A DNA stretch of 64,000 bases, from NCBI GenBank assembly GCA_003481005.1, contig QUKC01000001.1:124001-188000 (forward strand), given 5' to 3'. Source of the stretch: Firmicutes bacterium TM09-10 (GTDB taxonomy: Bacteria > Bacillota > Clostridia > Lachnospirales > Lachnospiraceae). The notes under the pieces are model-generated. The model saw nothing but the letters and a program-made list of their open reading frames with translations. It was not told where the DNA came from and made no database searches. Made by a program: the position numbers and the translations under genes. Below are positions 1-8,242 of this stretch, in pieces (the stretch's first letter is position 1; each line of letters starts with the position of its first letter).

Positions 1-9
1 CAGTTAATT

Positions 10-47
10 GCGGCACTCGAAATAATGTCGAGTGCCGCTTATTTTTT
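10..47 (+). terminator. Rho-independent terminator of an upstream gene
   Basis: An 11-bp perfect stem (GCGGCACTCGA / TCGAGTGCCGC) with a 7-nt loop is followed by TTATTTTTT. The gene it ends lies left of the window. Confidence 0.8.
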
Positions 48-134
48 GAATGCAAAATGAACCTTTCAATACTGCTACCCGTCTATATAAGTGAAACCGG
101 TTTTAATCACTCATAGACCAAAGGAGGTGAGGAT

Positions 135-1406
135 ATGGAAGAATTTGAAAAATTGTTGGAAGCAGAACGAGTGTCTGTAGAACGTTTTGTGAGATTTCGT
201 TTGAACTCAAAAGCGGATGCAGACGATGTTTTACAAGAGGTTTTCCTTGCCGCTTGTCAAAAGTTCGCTCAATTAAAAAACAAGGACTTTTTTAAGGCAT
301 GGATTATTAGCATTGCAAGAAATAAATGTAATGACTACTTTCGTAAGAAAGCAACGCAGTATGAAATCCCGATTGATGAAATAACAGAAAGCGAATTGTC
401 AGACGGCAGACATGGCGTTTCCATAGTTGCCACAGTAAGAGAAACTTTGAGTTTACTTGGCGATAAAGACAAGCAAATCTTGTATCTTTATTTTTGGAAA
501 GAGCTTCCGCAAGCCGAAATTGCCAAACAACTGAGTATTCCTGTTGGAACAGTAAAAAGCAGACTTCATACGGCAAAACAGAATTTCAAAACCAAATATC
601 CATATAACACCGAAGTATCGAAAGGAGAAAGCACTATGAAAAAGTTGCCCGAATTTATTCCCGAATACAAAATTGAAACAAGTGCCAAAGCCCCCTTCTC
701 AGTAAAATGGGAAGAACTTATGGGATGGTTCTTGATCCCTAAGCTTGGCGAAAGACTGTCTTGGGGTATGTATGATATTCCTTCCCGCAAATGCAGCCAT
801 GTTTACGATATGCAAGTTACAGGCAAAGCCAAAGTTCACGGTATTGAGGGAGTGGAGCTTACCGCAAGAGAAGCATCTTATTCAGATAAGAACGAGGTGA
901 TTAACCGTACTTTTGTAGCACAGCTTACAGATACACATTGTCGTTACCTTGCAACGCTCCGAAATGATGGAGATGTTCGCAATTACATCACGTTCCTTGA
1001 CGGCGATGAATTTATGCTGAACTGGGGATTTGGAGAAGATAATTGTGGAAACGAAACGAACATTTCTGTTAAAGGTGATATTCAGAGAGTTGGAAACTCT
1101 GTTACGAGCGTGAACAAAGATTTCCTCCTTGATATTGTTGGCAGATATACCGTTACCATCGGAGGTAAAAGTTATGACACCGTTTGCGTAATGGATATTG
1201 AAACCTATAACTGTGGTGTTGTTTCCGAGCAGTTCTTGGACAAAGATGGAAAGACGATTCTGTGGCGCAGATATAATCGTGATGATTGGGCTATTGACCG
1301 GTATCAGAAGCCTTGGAGCGAACAGTTACCCGAAAATGACAAACTTATCGTAAATGGCACAACCTACGTTCATTGGTACGATTGCATTACAGATCATATT
1401 CTCTAA
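135..1406 (+). CDS. ECF-type sigma-70 factor with a 256-residue C-terminal extension
   Basis: 423 aa. Residues about 5-75 form sigma region 2 (DDVLQEVF at 30-37, an aromatic/basic stretch at 52-72 typical of region 2.3/2.4) and 110-155 form region 4 with a helix-turn-helix (QAEIAKQLSIPVGTVKSRLH). A canonical ECF factor would end near residue 160. Here translation continues into an unrecognised 256-residue domain without membrane segments. A strong Shine-Dalgarno (AAGGAGGTGA at 121-130) precedes the start. A second one (AAAGGAG at 621-627) sits 8 nt before an in-frame ATG at 636 (Met168), so the C-terminal part may also be made alone, or this may be a recent fusion of two adjacent genes. No anti-sigma gene is next to it. 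The gene looks more AT-rich than its neighbours, which suggests transfer. Sigma assignment is firm; the role of the extension is unknown. Confidence 0.88.
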   Translation: MEEFEKLLEAERVSVERFVRFRLNSKADADDVLQEVFLAACQKFAQLKNKDFFKAWIISIARNKCNDYFRKKATQYEIPIDEITESELSDGRHGVSIVATVRETLSLLGDKDKQILYLYFWKELPQAEIAKQLSIPVGTVKSRLHTAKQNFKTKYPYNTEVSKGESTMKKLPEFIPEYKIETSAKAPFSVKWEELMGWFLIPKLGERLSWGMYDIPSRKCSHVYDMQVTGKAKVHGIEGVELTAREASYSDKNEVINRTFVAQLTDTHCRYLATLRNDGDVRNYITFLDGDEFMLNWGFGEDNCGNETNISVKGDIQRVGNSVTSVNKDFLLDIVGRYTVTIGGKSYDTVCVMDIETYNCGVVSEQFLDKDGKTILWRRYNRDDWAIDRYQKPWSEQLPENDKLIVNGTTYVHWYDCITDHIL

Positions 1407-1482
1407 AACACTAAATCTTCTGTTTATTAATGGCGCACTTCTATACAGAGGCAATCCCTGTATGTACGCTCTGTGAGACAGA

Positions 1483-1515
1483 CAGCCCGGACACTTAAAA
1501 GTCCGGGCTGTTTTT
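1483..1515 (+). terminator. Terminator after the sigma factor gene
   Basis: A 10-bp perfect stem (CAGCCCGGAC / GTCCGGGCTG) with an 8-nt loop is followed by TTTTT. It lies 77 nt after the sigma factor stop. The rest of 1407-1741 holds a second hairpin (9-bp arms AACTCTCCG / CGGAGAGTT at 1580-1612) and no gene that I can see. Confidence 0.85.
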
Positions 1516-1685
1516 GCGTCACGTCGTTCCGTACAAGCGCCTGCATCTTTGCGCCGCTATGAGCGGCTATCCCAAAAGAAACTCTCCGCAGAAGTTAATC
1601 ATTCGGAGAGTTAACTGTTTTACGGACACTACCCTATTCTCGCGGAACGTTTTTATTTCATAGGACGCATTTTCCCATGAAACAA

Positions 1686-1730
1686 AAAACTGCCGGGGCT
1701 GTTCCTTTGCACCTCTTATAACGGAGGTGC
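1686..1730 (-). terminator. Possible terminator of the uracil permease gene
   Basis: Read on the minus strand, a 7-bp stem (GCACCTC / GAGGTGC, 1709-1730) lies just past the permease stop, with a T-run (GTTTTTTG) about 18 nt further on. The distance between stem and T-run makes this a weak call. Confidence 0.35.
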
Positions 1731-1741
1731 GCCTTCGATTT

Positions 1742-3127
1742 TTACTTAATTTCTTCCGGATTCGGTTTCAGGGTAACACCTCTGTTGATATCGCCCTTTA
1801 AGTCCTTGCCGAACTCGTAGTCGTTGCCAGGCAGAATTGCATTCAGGATGATACCTGCCAGAGCTGCGATTGCAAGACCGGTCAGCGTGATGGATGTGCC
1901 GAATACCGTAAAGGTCAGACCACTGGAGAAGCCCAGGCCGCAGACCAGGATCACTGCTGCGATAACCAGGTTACGGGACTTTGTCAGGTCTACATGGTTC
2001 TCTACTACGTTACGGACGCCGATTGCGGAAATCATACCATACAGCATGAAGCTTACGCCGCCGATGATTGCGGACGGCATGGAGCCGATTACATCAGCCA
2101 TCTTCGGAATAAAGCTTAAGATTACTGCGAATACAGCTGCAATACGGATCACTCGGGGATCATGTACATGGCTTAATTCCAGAACGCCGGTGTTCTCACC
2201 GTAGGTGGTGTTTGCAGGACCGCCAACCAGAGCGGACAGAGCGGTTGCAAGACCGTCGCCTACCAGAGTGCGGTGCAGACCGGGATCAGCGATGAAGTTT
2301 TCGCCGACTGTTGCGGAAATCGCGGACATATCGCCGATGTGCTCCATCATGGTAGCAAGCGCGATCGGAGCCATAACTAAAATTGCAGTCAGGTTAAATT
2401 TGCACAGCTGGAAAGGCGGCAGGCCAACCCAGGATGCAGATGCAATGTTGGAGAAATCCAGGATAGCGCTTCCGTCCGGATTTGTCAGGCCAATTGCATT
2501 TAAAACAGCTGCAACAACATAGGAAACCACAACGCCCATCAGAATCGGGATAATCTTGAACATTCCTTTTCCCCAGATGTTAAATACGATAATGGTTCCA
2601 AGTGCAATCAGGGCAATCAGCCAGTTGGTCGATGCGTTGGAGATTGCAGACGGTGCAAGGGACAGACCGATACAGATGATGATCGGACCGGTTACAACAG
2701 GCGGCAGATAATGCATAACGCGATGTACACCTGCAATCTTGATGACCAGGGCAAGCACCAGATACAATAAACCAGCTACAACAATACCGCCGCAGGCATA
2801 AGGCAGCTTTTCCCCCATAGTCATGTCCGCGAAAATTCCGGTGTCCAGATTTGCTACCGTAGCAAAACCGCCCAGGAATGCGAAGGACGAACCAAGGAAA
2901 GCCGGTACCTTCATCTTGGAACACAGGTGGAAGAACAGAGTTCCCAGACCTGCGCAGATCAGGGTTACCTGAATGGAAAGCCCTTCTCCTTCAAAATAGT
3001 TGTTGACCAGAATCGGTACCAAAATCGTCGCACCAAACATTGCGAACATATGCTGCAGACCTAACAGCAGCATCTTCGGTACACCAAGTGTTCTGGCGTC
3101 TTTAATTGCCACACTTTTCTCCTCCAT
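1742..3127 (-). CDS. uraA: Uracil permease (NCS2 / UraA family)
   Basis: 461 aa, about 12-14 hydrophobic segments. It would import uracil with a cation across the cytoplasmic membrane for pyrimidine salvage. Family signatures are MEHIGDMSA (EHIGD at residues 262-266) and NTTYGEN (306-312), which match the two substrate-binding glutamate motifs of UraA. An upstream in-frame extension to 3187 is rejected because its first codon falls inside the predicted -35 box. ATG at 3127 has AGGAGG 7 nt ahead. It is transcribed alone, divergently from azlC. No PyrR-type leader or purine riboswitch is evident in the short leader. Xanthine permease is the main alternative, but the TTYGEN motif favours uracil. 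Confidence 0.88.
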   Translation of the reverse strand: MEEKSVAIKDARTLGVPKMLLLGLQHMFAMFGATILVPILVNNYFEGEGLSIQVTLICAGLGTLFFHLCSKMKVPAFLGSSFAFLGGFATVANLDTGIFADMTMGEKLPYACGGIVVAGLLYLVLALVIKIAGVHRVMHYLPPVVTGPIIICIGLSLAPSAISNASTNWLIALIALGTIIVFNIWGKGMFKIIPILMGVVVSYVVAAVLNAIGLTNPDGSAILDFSNIASASWVGLPPFQLCKFNLTAILVMAPIALATMMEHIGDMSAISATVGENFIADPGLHRTLVGDGLATALSALVGGPANTTYGENTGVLELSHVHDPRVIRIAAVFAVILSFIPKMADVIGSMPSAIIGGVSFMLYGMISAIGVRNVVENHVDLTKSRNLVIAAVILVCGLGFSSGLTFTVFGTSITLTGLAIAALAGIILNAILPGNDYEFGKDLKGDINRGVTLKPNPEEIK

Positions 3128-3158
3128 TATAAACCTCCTATAAATTTTTTTCTGTTCT

Positions 3159-3187
3159 ATAGTAGTCTCTTTCTTCCTTTCCGTCAA
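3159..3187 (-). promoter_or_regulatory. SigA-type promoter of the uracil permease gene
   Basis: Minus strand: TTGACG, 17-nt spacer, TACTAT. Transcription would begin about 25 nt ahead of the ATG at 3127, leaving a leader just long enough for the ribosome binding site. Confidence 0.65.
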
Positions 3188-3330
3188 TCATTTCCTGTAG
3201 AAAAAAACCTTCTATTTTCTATGTAAATTCAGTTTTTTCCTCTTTTTTTCAAAGATAGGGTGCGCTATAATAAATTCTGCACGCCATTGGTGTGCAGTTC
3301 ACACGCACCAAAGAAAGGACTTCTATTATC

Positions 3331-4104
3331 ATGGCTTCCAGTTCCGAAACCTCCCGGCTGTCCGGCCGCCCCGCCTGGGCGTTCGACCGCAGGATTTTCT
3401 TAAACGGCATGCGCGACGGCGTTCCCATCGCACTGGGCTATTTTGCCGTTTCCTTTTCCCTCGGCATCGCCGCAAGAAACGCCGGTCTGACGCCGCTGCA
3501 GGGCTTTTTTGCCAGTCTGTTAAACAATGCTTCCGCCGGCGAATATGCTGCGTTCACCTTAATCGCCGCCAATGCGACGCTTTTCCAGGTAGCGCTTATT
3601 ACTTTGATCGCAAATGCGCGGTATCTGCTGATGAGCTGTGCGCTCGCGCAGCGCTTTGCACCCGGCACACCGTTTTTCCACAGACTGATTATCGCTTATG
3701 ATGTAACGGACGAGCTGTTCGGCATCACGATTTCCCGCCCCGGCTGCCTGAATCCATTCTATACCTATGGTGCGATTTTGCTTGCCGCTCCTGCATGGGC
3801 GTTCGGCACAGCCTTCGGCATCATGGCTGGAAACGCGCTTCCACTGCGCGCTGTCAGTGCGCTCAGCGTCGCCCTTTACGGCATGTTCCTCGCAATCATC
3901 ATCCCCCCCGCCCGGAAAAATAAAGTCGTTGCTGTCCTGATCGTCATCAGCTTTGCATTGAGCTTTTTCGGCAGTTATGTGCCCGGAATCTCTGCATTGT
4001 CCGACGGAACCCGCACGATTTTGCTTACCGTGCTGATTTCCGCTGCCGCAGCAATTTTTTTCCCGCTCAAAAATACACAGGAGGAATCCGAACATGAGTC
4101 GTAA
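3331..4104 (+). CDS. azlC: AzlC family branched-chain amino acid exporter, large subunit
   Basis: 257 aa from ATG 3331, which follows AAGAAAGGA; the longer in-frame start at 3292 has no ribosome binding site. The family pattern is clear: an early GVPIALGYFAVSFSLG segment, then SAGEYAAF and NARYLLMS, then several hydrophobic helices. AzlC works with the small AzlD subunit in the cytoplasmic membrane to export branched-chain amino acids and analogues (known for Bacillus AzlCD). The next gene is azlD and overlaps by 11 nt, so the two are co-translated. A TATAAT box at 3266-3271 may be its -10; the -35 is poor. Substrate in this organism is inferred. Confidence 0.9.
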   Translation: MASSSETSRLSGRPAWAFDRRIFLNGMRDGVPIALGYFAVSFSLGIAARNAGLTPLQGFFASLLNNASAGEYAAFTLIAANATLFQVALITLIANARYLLMSCALAQRFAPGTPFFHRLIIAYDVTDELFGITISRPGCLNPFYTYGAILLAAPAWAFGTAFGIMAGNALPLRAVSALSVALYGMFLAIIIPPARKNKVVAVLIVISFALSFFGSYVPGISALSDGTRTILLTVLISAAAAIFFPLKNTQEESEHES

Positions 4105-4396
4105 TGTGCTTTATATCGCCGTCATGGCGCTGGTTTCCTATACAATCCGCGTCCTTCCGCTGACGCTGATCCGCAAACCGATCCGCAACACATTTATCCA
4201 GTCGTTTCTTTATTATGTGCCTTATGTTACGCTCGCTGTGATGACCTTTCCAGCCATCCTGCACGCAACGCAGTCGCCGATTTCCGGTGCAGTTGCCCTG
4301 ATCGCCGGAATCATCGCCGCATGGCTCGGCGCCGGATTATTTCCGGTATCCGTGATCTGCTGCGCACTGGTTTTCCTGATCGAGCTGTTTATCTAA
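4094..4396 (+). CDS. azlD: AzlD family transporter, small subunit
   Basis: 100 aa with three to four membrane helices. YTIRVLPLTLIRKPI near the N-terminus is the family hallmark. AGGAGG sits 8 nt before the ATG, within the end of azlC. It is the partner of AzlC in amino acid export. Confidence 0.9.
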   Translation: MSRNVLYIAVMALVSYTIRVLPLTLIRKPIRNTFIQSFLYYVPYVTLAVMTFPAILHATQSPISGAVALIAGIIAAWLGAGLFPVSVICCALVFLIELFI

Positions 4397-4522
4397 AAAA
4401 ACTGATATCACAGCTTAAATTTCTTGCTTTATCTTCCGTTACGAACTTGTTATGCTGTTCTTATGACACAGATCAATCTGAAATTCCACACAATTTCAGC
4501 TCTGGGAGGAGAGTTATCGTTA

Positions 4523-5458
4523 ATGGAAGATTTTAAAAAGAACTTGCTTAAAATGGGAAAAACAAACCGGACTGTCCCGGCGGTTTTACTGATCGCTGCT
4601 GTCTTCTTTCTGCTGTTCGGCATTTTTATGATCCCCCACAAAGTTCAGCCCTTTGACCCGACCTCCGGCGGCTATGCTTCCCTCAATATCGTCTATGTTA
4701 TGGGACCCTTCGCAGAGCAAACCTCTGATGGAAGGACTGTAAAGAAATATTATGTTGCTGAAAACGACAAAGGTTACTGGTCTATCATCAGCACCGAAAA
4801 CTCCTGTCCCTTTCCTGTTTACAATGAAACCATTTCCGATGCCGGTCTGAAAACACTGGTTCCTCAGACTGCTGTCGGTCAAAGCAAAAAGATCCCCAAA
4901 AAGCTTGCCGGATACCTTGTAGACTACTTTAATAACAACGGCTTTGAGCTCTCCCTTTCTGACTATGAGCAATACCTCGGGGATCATTATCTCGATACCA
5001 CCGCACCTTTGATGGGCAGCAGCCTTGTGCTCTTTATATTTTCTGCAGTCTTTTTCGTCCTCAGTGTGATCGTCCTGATCTCCTTCAGGAAAAACAGCAA
5101 TCACATTCAGACCCGTATTCAGGAGCTTATGCAAGACGGTGAGTTCGAACCACTCTGTCAGGATTTCCAGTCAACTGGCGCTGCTTTTTATGCCGGATTA
5201 GGTCTCGCTGTCTCTCCCCATTATCTCCTTGACTTTTCCAATTTGCAGTATGGTTTTTCTGTATACCCCCTCGATCAGTTTTATAATGTTTTTAAATGCA
5301 ACATGGTGAACGGCAAGCCTACAACATCCAATTACATTGCTCTGGAGCTCAAGAATGGACAGCGGATCCTTGTTGCAGCCTGCCCGAATACATCTAAAAG
5401 CTTTAACACTGCACTGGATATGCTGAAACAATCTGTAAACGGAGGTATGCAATGGTGA
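4523..5458 (+). CDS. Two-segment membrane protein of unknown function
   Basis: 311 aa from ATG 4523, which follows GGGAGGAGAG; the start further upstream lacks such a site. One membrane helix lies near residues 20-38 and a second near 165-190. Between them is a roughly 125-residue extracytoplasmic domain, and after them a roughly 120-residue cytoplasmic domain without motifs I recognise. The last codons overlap the zinc-ribbon gene by 7 nt, so the two products probably act together. Family not recognised with confidence. Confidence 0.75.
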   Translation: MEDFKKNLLKMGKTNRTVPAVLLIAAVFFLLFGIFMIPHKVQPFDPTSGGYASLNIVYVMGPFAEQTSDGRTVKKYYVAENDKGYWSIISTENSCPFPVYNETISDAGLKTLVPQTAVGQSKKIPKKLAGYLVDYFNNNGFELSLSDYEQYLGDHYLDTTAPLMGSSLVLFIFSAVFFVLSVIVLISFRKNSNHIQTRIQELMQDGEFEPLCQDFQSTGAAFYAGLGLAVSPHYLLDFSNLQYGFSVYPLDQFYNVFKCNMVNGKPTTSNYIALELKNGQRILVAACPNTSKSFNTALDMLKQSVNGGMQW

Positions 5459-5709
5459 TCACTTACGGAACCAGAACCTTATTCAAGCGGGAAGGCGCAT
5501 GGGGACATGCGATCTGTAAAAACTGCGGACATGATGCCCCCCAAACCCTTTGCCGCCAGCTCGATCAGGTAACACTTTTCTTTATCCCCATCGTCAGTCT
5601 TGAAAAACAACGCGGCATCCTGTGCGAAAGCTGCGGCATGATTGTACCCCTCGACAAGGCAGAATACAAACGCCGCCGTGAAGCAAGACAAAAAGCTGCC
5701 CTTTCCTGA
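5452..5709 (+). CDS. Small zinc-ribbon protein
   Basis: 85 aa. Two Cys-x2-Cys pairs (CKNC at 22-25 and CESC at 58-61) are spaced as in zinc-ribbon proteins, with a basic C-terminal tail (YKRRREARQK). It has no membrane segment. It is coupled by a 7-nt overlap to the membrane protein before it, with GGAGG ahead of the start. Function unknown. Confidence 0.75.
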   Translation: MVITYGTRTLFKREGAWGHAICKNCGHDAPQTLCRQLDQVTLFFIPIVSLEKQRGILCESCGMIVPLDKAEYKRRREARQKAALS

Positions 5710-5726
5710 ACCCTATACGATAAAAA

Positions 5727-5755
5727 AACCAGTCATAAAAGACCGGTTCTTTTTG
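5727..5755 (+). terminator. Terminator after the zinc-ribbon gene
   Basis: Stem AACCAGTC / GACCGGTT with one mismatch and a 6-nt loop, followed by CTTTTTG. Confidence 0.65.
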
Positions 5756-5761
5756 CAGTTC

Positions 5762-5799
5762 ATGACAATAGAATGCTCGCAGAGCGTGCATTCTATTGT
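5762..5799. repeat. Palindromic repeat R1, copy A
   Basis: Perfect 12-bp arms (ACAATAGAATGC / GCATTCTATTGT, 5765-5776 and 5788-5799) around an 11-nt loop, preceded by CATG. It lies between converging genes and ends one base before the stop codon of the minus-strand gene. Further copies are at 42794, 54274 (degenerate), 56352 and 62440. Confidence 0.85.
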
Positions 5800-8223
5800 T
5801 TATTCTTTTTTCATAATCCATACTTCGCTGACTGCCAGCGCCTTTAAGGTATCGTAAACCTCCCAACGGACTTTCAGCGTGCCATCCTGATAGGATTCCT
5901 TCGGCAGGTCGTATTCCCAGAACGGCTCTCTTCCAGCCTCGATCTCCCGGCGGACAGATTTTCCGTTCGGATTCTGCGCAATCCGGTCTGTCAGCAGGAC
6001 TTTTCCGGCACGGATATTGACCAGCGTTTCATCCTTCAGCGCGGTCTGTCCCATAAATGCCCGGAAAAACGAATTCGGATAAAATACCTTCATCCCATAA
6101 GAGGCTTCCGGATCAAGTCCGGTAAACGTCATTTCCAGCGGCGTTCCATACAGCACCGTCACATTCAGCGCCCAGGTCAGCGGCATCGGGAACTCGTGGT
6201 ACCAGCCGTCGATCTCATGCAGCAGGCCGACCATTGTATACACGCTGTGATCGATGAATGGAGTTTTTAAATATCCGGGATCTTCCTCCCAGCTGTGCCA
6301 TACGGAAACATGTGAAAAGCCTTCGTAAGTGCCGGGCGCGCAAAACTGATTTCCATCGCCGGGATCCTGACGCAGGTTCAGCTGATGCAGCGCTGCGCAT
6401 CTGTTCTTTTCGTTCTGCATCTTTTCAATCCGCTTAAAGCTCTGCATCAAATACTGATAATCGTTTAACGGCATGCTTCTCGTCTGCAGGTACGCGCCGC
6501 GAATCCAGCACTGCCCGCCATGATGGTTTTCGGTCAGCTGAATACCGCACAGATTCCGCAGGCTGTCTGCCAGCTTCAGCATTTCAAACAGCACATCCTC
6601 CGCTGCCGGAACGTCCCTGGAAAGATTCAGGATCGTCCGCGCCTCCCGGATAACTGCTTCGCTTCCGGTAATATCCGCCAGGTCGAGCACCGCACGCGCC
6701 TGCTGCTCCAGCTCCTGATCCTTTGCATATTTCTGTTTCGTCCAGTAATCCGTCAGAATCCGCAGCTTTAACATCTGATAGCGGTAATTGTTTTTCACCT
6801 GTTTCGATACGGTTTTATCGAATGCTGTAAAGGATTCATACAGTGCATCGATTCCGTCGTTTTCCAGAACCGGGCCATCCCAGTTATGCTCCACGTCCAT
6901 CAAAAATTCCGCAACCTGCTCAGAGGTTTCCGAATCGATAAACAGGTTTGCATAATCCGCCATCGTTTCCTCTGCCGCCACCGAGCTGTCAAAATCCTGA
7001 TCCGCCCAGAGGATCTTGTTGACGTCGTCATGGATACCCTCGGAATAGGTGATCGAACCGATGGTATACGGCTCTAACATATTGTGAATCGCTTTCATTT
7101 TTTCCGGACGCGCATTGTAGCCCTCCCGTCCGCTCGTCAGTGCAAACGCCATATCCCAGTTTTCCACCGGGAACTGACAGTTCGAATTGTGGGAAATATC
7201 CGGATAGTTCCGAATGTTTTCACGATATTTTTCGGGAAGCTTCTCATACAGCTCTTCGATGCTGTCCTGCTCCCAGGGCGCAAAGCACACGCCGGTAATC
7301 CAGTCCGGCTCCTTTGCGATTTCTTCATAAAAAGTATCGTACCAGCCAGGCTCCGGCTGAAAATGCTGCGGTGCAACCCATACGCCCGCTTCCGGATGAT
7401 ATTTGTGCAGAATTTCCACAAAATGCTCTGTCAGACGCATCGCATCCGTCGGCCAGAGGGAACCGGGATCCCCCAGCGGAACCAGCATTGCATCCAGATA
7501 AGGAATTGCAGAAAAGACCCTCCGGCGTTCTTCCATCTCCCGGTCGATGCACCCAAAATCATGATAATCGCGTCCGACATTCGGATACCACAACCAGACG
7601 TCCATGCCATAGGAATGAATGATTTTGGAAACCTCGCACATCAGCTCCATCGGATCTTCCGGGAAAAGTGCGGAATACAAACGGTCATCCGTCTTCGGCG
7701 GAAGCAGCTCGATGGCGTTTGCTCCGAACAGCGCCAGATCCTCGATATACGCCTCGAATTCCTTTTTTGACCATGCACCGTAGGTATTGTTTTTGTCCCG
7801 GTAGCCCAGCTGATGTCCCCGCAGCGGATACTGCGGCGTCATGCTCAGGCTGTCCAGCTCGTCCGGAATTTCAATGCTGCCTTTTTTTACAATTGCTTTT
7901 CTCAAAAGCCGCGCCATCCCGTAAAACTCACCGCGCTCGTCTTTTCCGAGCACAACGATGCGCCCGCTGCCGTCCGTGTTGTCGATGACCCGGATCCGGA
8001 AGCCCTCTTTGCCCGGCACAGTGATGCCGTCAAACAGCGCTTTGATCTCCTCGCTGCAGCTGTCCTCTTTATAAAACTCTATGCTGATTTTTCCAGACGT
8101 TTTAGACTGCAGTAAAGAAACACCGCTTCGTTTTTTTAAATTTTTGCAAAATACGTCCGCAGTCTTTTTTTCCAGAGCAGTCTGAAGCTGCGGTTTGTAT
8201 ACAACAGCTGATATGATTTTCAT
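5800..8223 (-). CDS. Glycoside hydrolase-like protein (GH20b-type N-terminal domain plus barrel)
   Basis: 807 aa from ATG 8223, with AAAGGAG 8 nt ahead; the open frame further upstream is a shadow of the next gene. The first 130 or so residues look like the alpha/beta domain found before GH20 and GH67 barrels. Then come YPLRGHQLGYRDK and a stretch rich in barrel-like features (WLWYPNVGRDY, WVAPQHFQ). No signal peptide is seen, so it would act in the cytoplasm on imported sugars. The GH20 active-site pair (HxGxDE) is absent. It directly follows a GH20 gene (19 nt gap), so the two may degrade one glycan. Family membership beyond 'GH-like' is not certain. Confidence 0.7.
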   Translation of the reverse strand: MKIISAVVYKPQLQTALEKKTADVFCKNLKKRSGVSLLQSKTSGKISIEFYKEDSCSEEIKALFDGITVPGKEGFRIRVIDNTDGSGRIVVLGKDERGEFYGMARLLRKAIVKKGSIEIPDELDSLSMTPQYPLRGHQLGYRDKNNTYGAWSKKEFEAYIEDLALFGANAIELLPPKTDDRLYSALFPEDPMELMCEVSKIIHSYGMDVWLWYPNVGRDYHDFGCIDREMEERRRVFSAIPYLDAMLVPLGDPGSLWPTDAMRLTEHFVEILHKYHPEAGVWVAPQHFQPEPGWYDTFYEEIAKEPDWITGVCFAPWEQDSIEELYEKLPEKYRENIRNYPDISHNSNCQFPVENWDMAFALTSGREGYNARPEKMKAIHNMLEPYTIGSITYSEGIHDDVNKILWADQDFDSSVAAEETMADYANLFIDSETSEQVAEFLMDVEHNWDGPVLENDGIDALYESFTAFDKTVSKQVKNNYRYQMLKLRILTDYWTKQKYAKDQELEQQARAVLDLADITGSEAVIREARTILNLSRDVPAAEDVLFEMLKLADSLRNLCGIQLTENHHGGQCWIRGAYLQTRSMPLNDYQYLMQSFKRIEKMQNEKNRCAALHQLNLRQDPGDGNQFCAPGTYEGFSHVSVWHSWEEDPGYLKTPFIDHSVYTMVGLLHEIDGWYHEFPMPLTWALNVTVLYGTPLEMTFTGLDPEASYGMKVFYPNSFFRAFMGQTALKDETLVNIRAGKVLLTDRIAQNPNGKSVRREIEAGREPFWEYDLPKESYQDGTLKVRWEVYDTLKALAVSEVWIMKKE

Positions 8224-8242
8224 TTTCTTTCTCTCCTTTTCT

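Noticed and set aside
3128..3290. Purine or PyrR-type riboswitch upstream of the permease gene
   Set aside because: The predicted leader is about 25 nt and shows no conserved riboswitch core.
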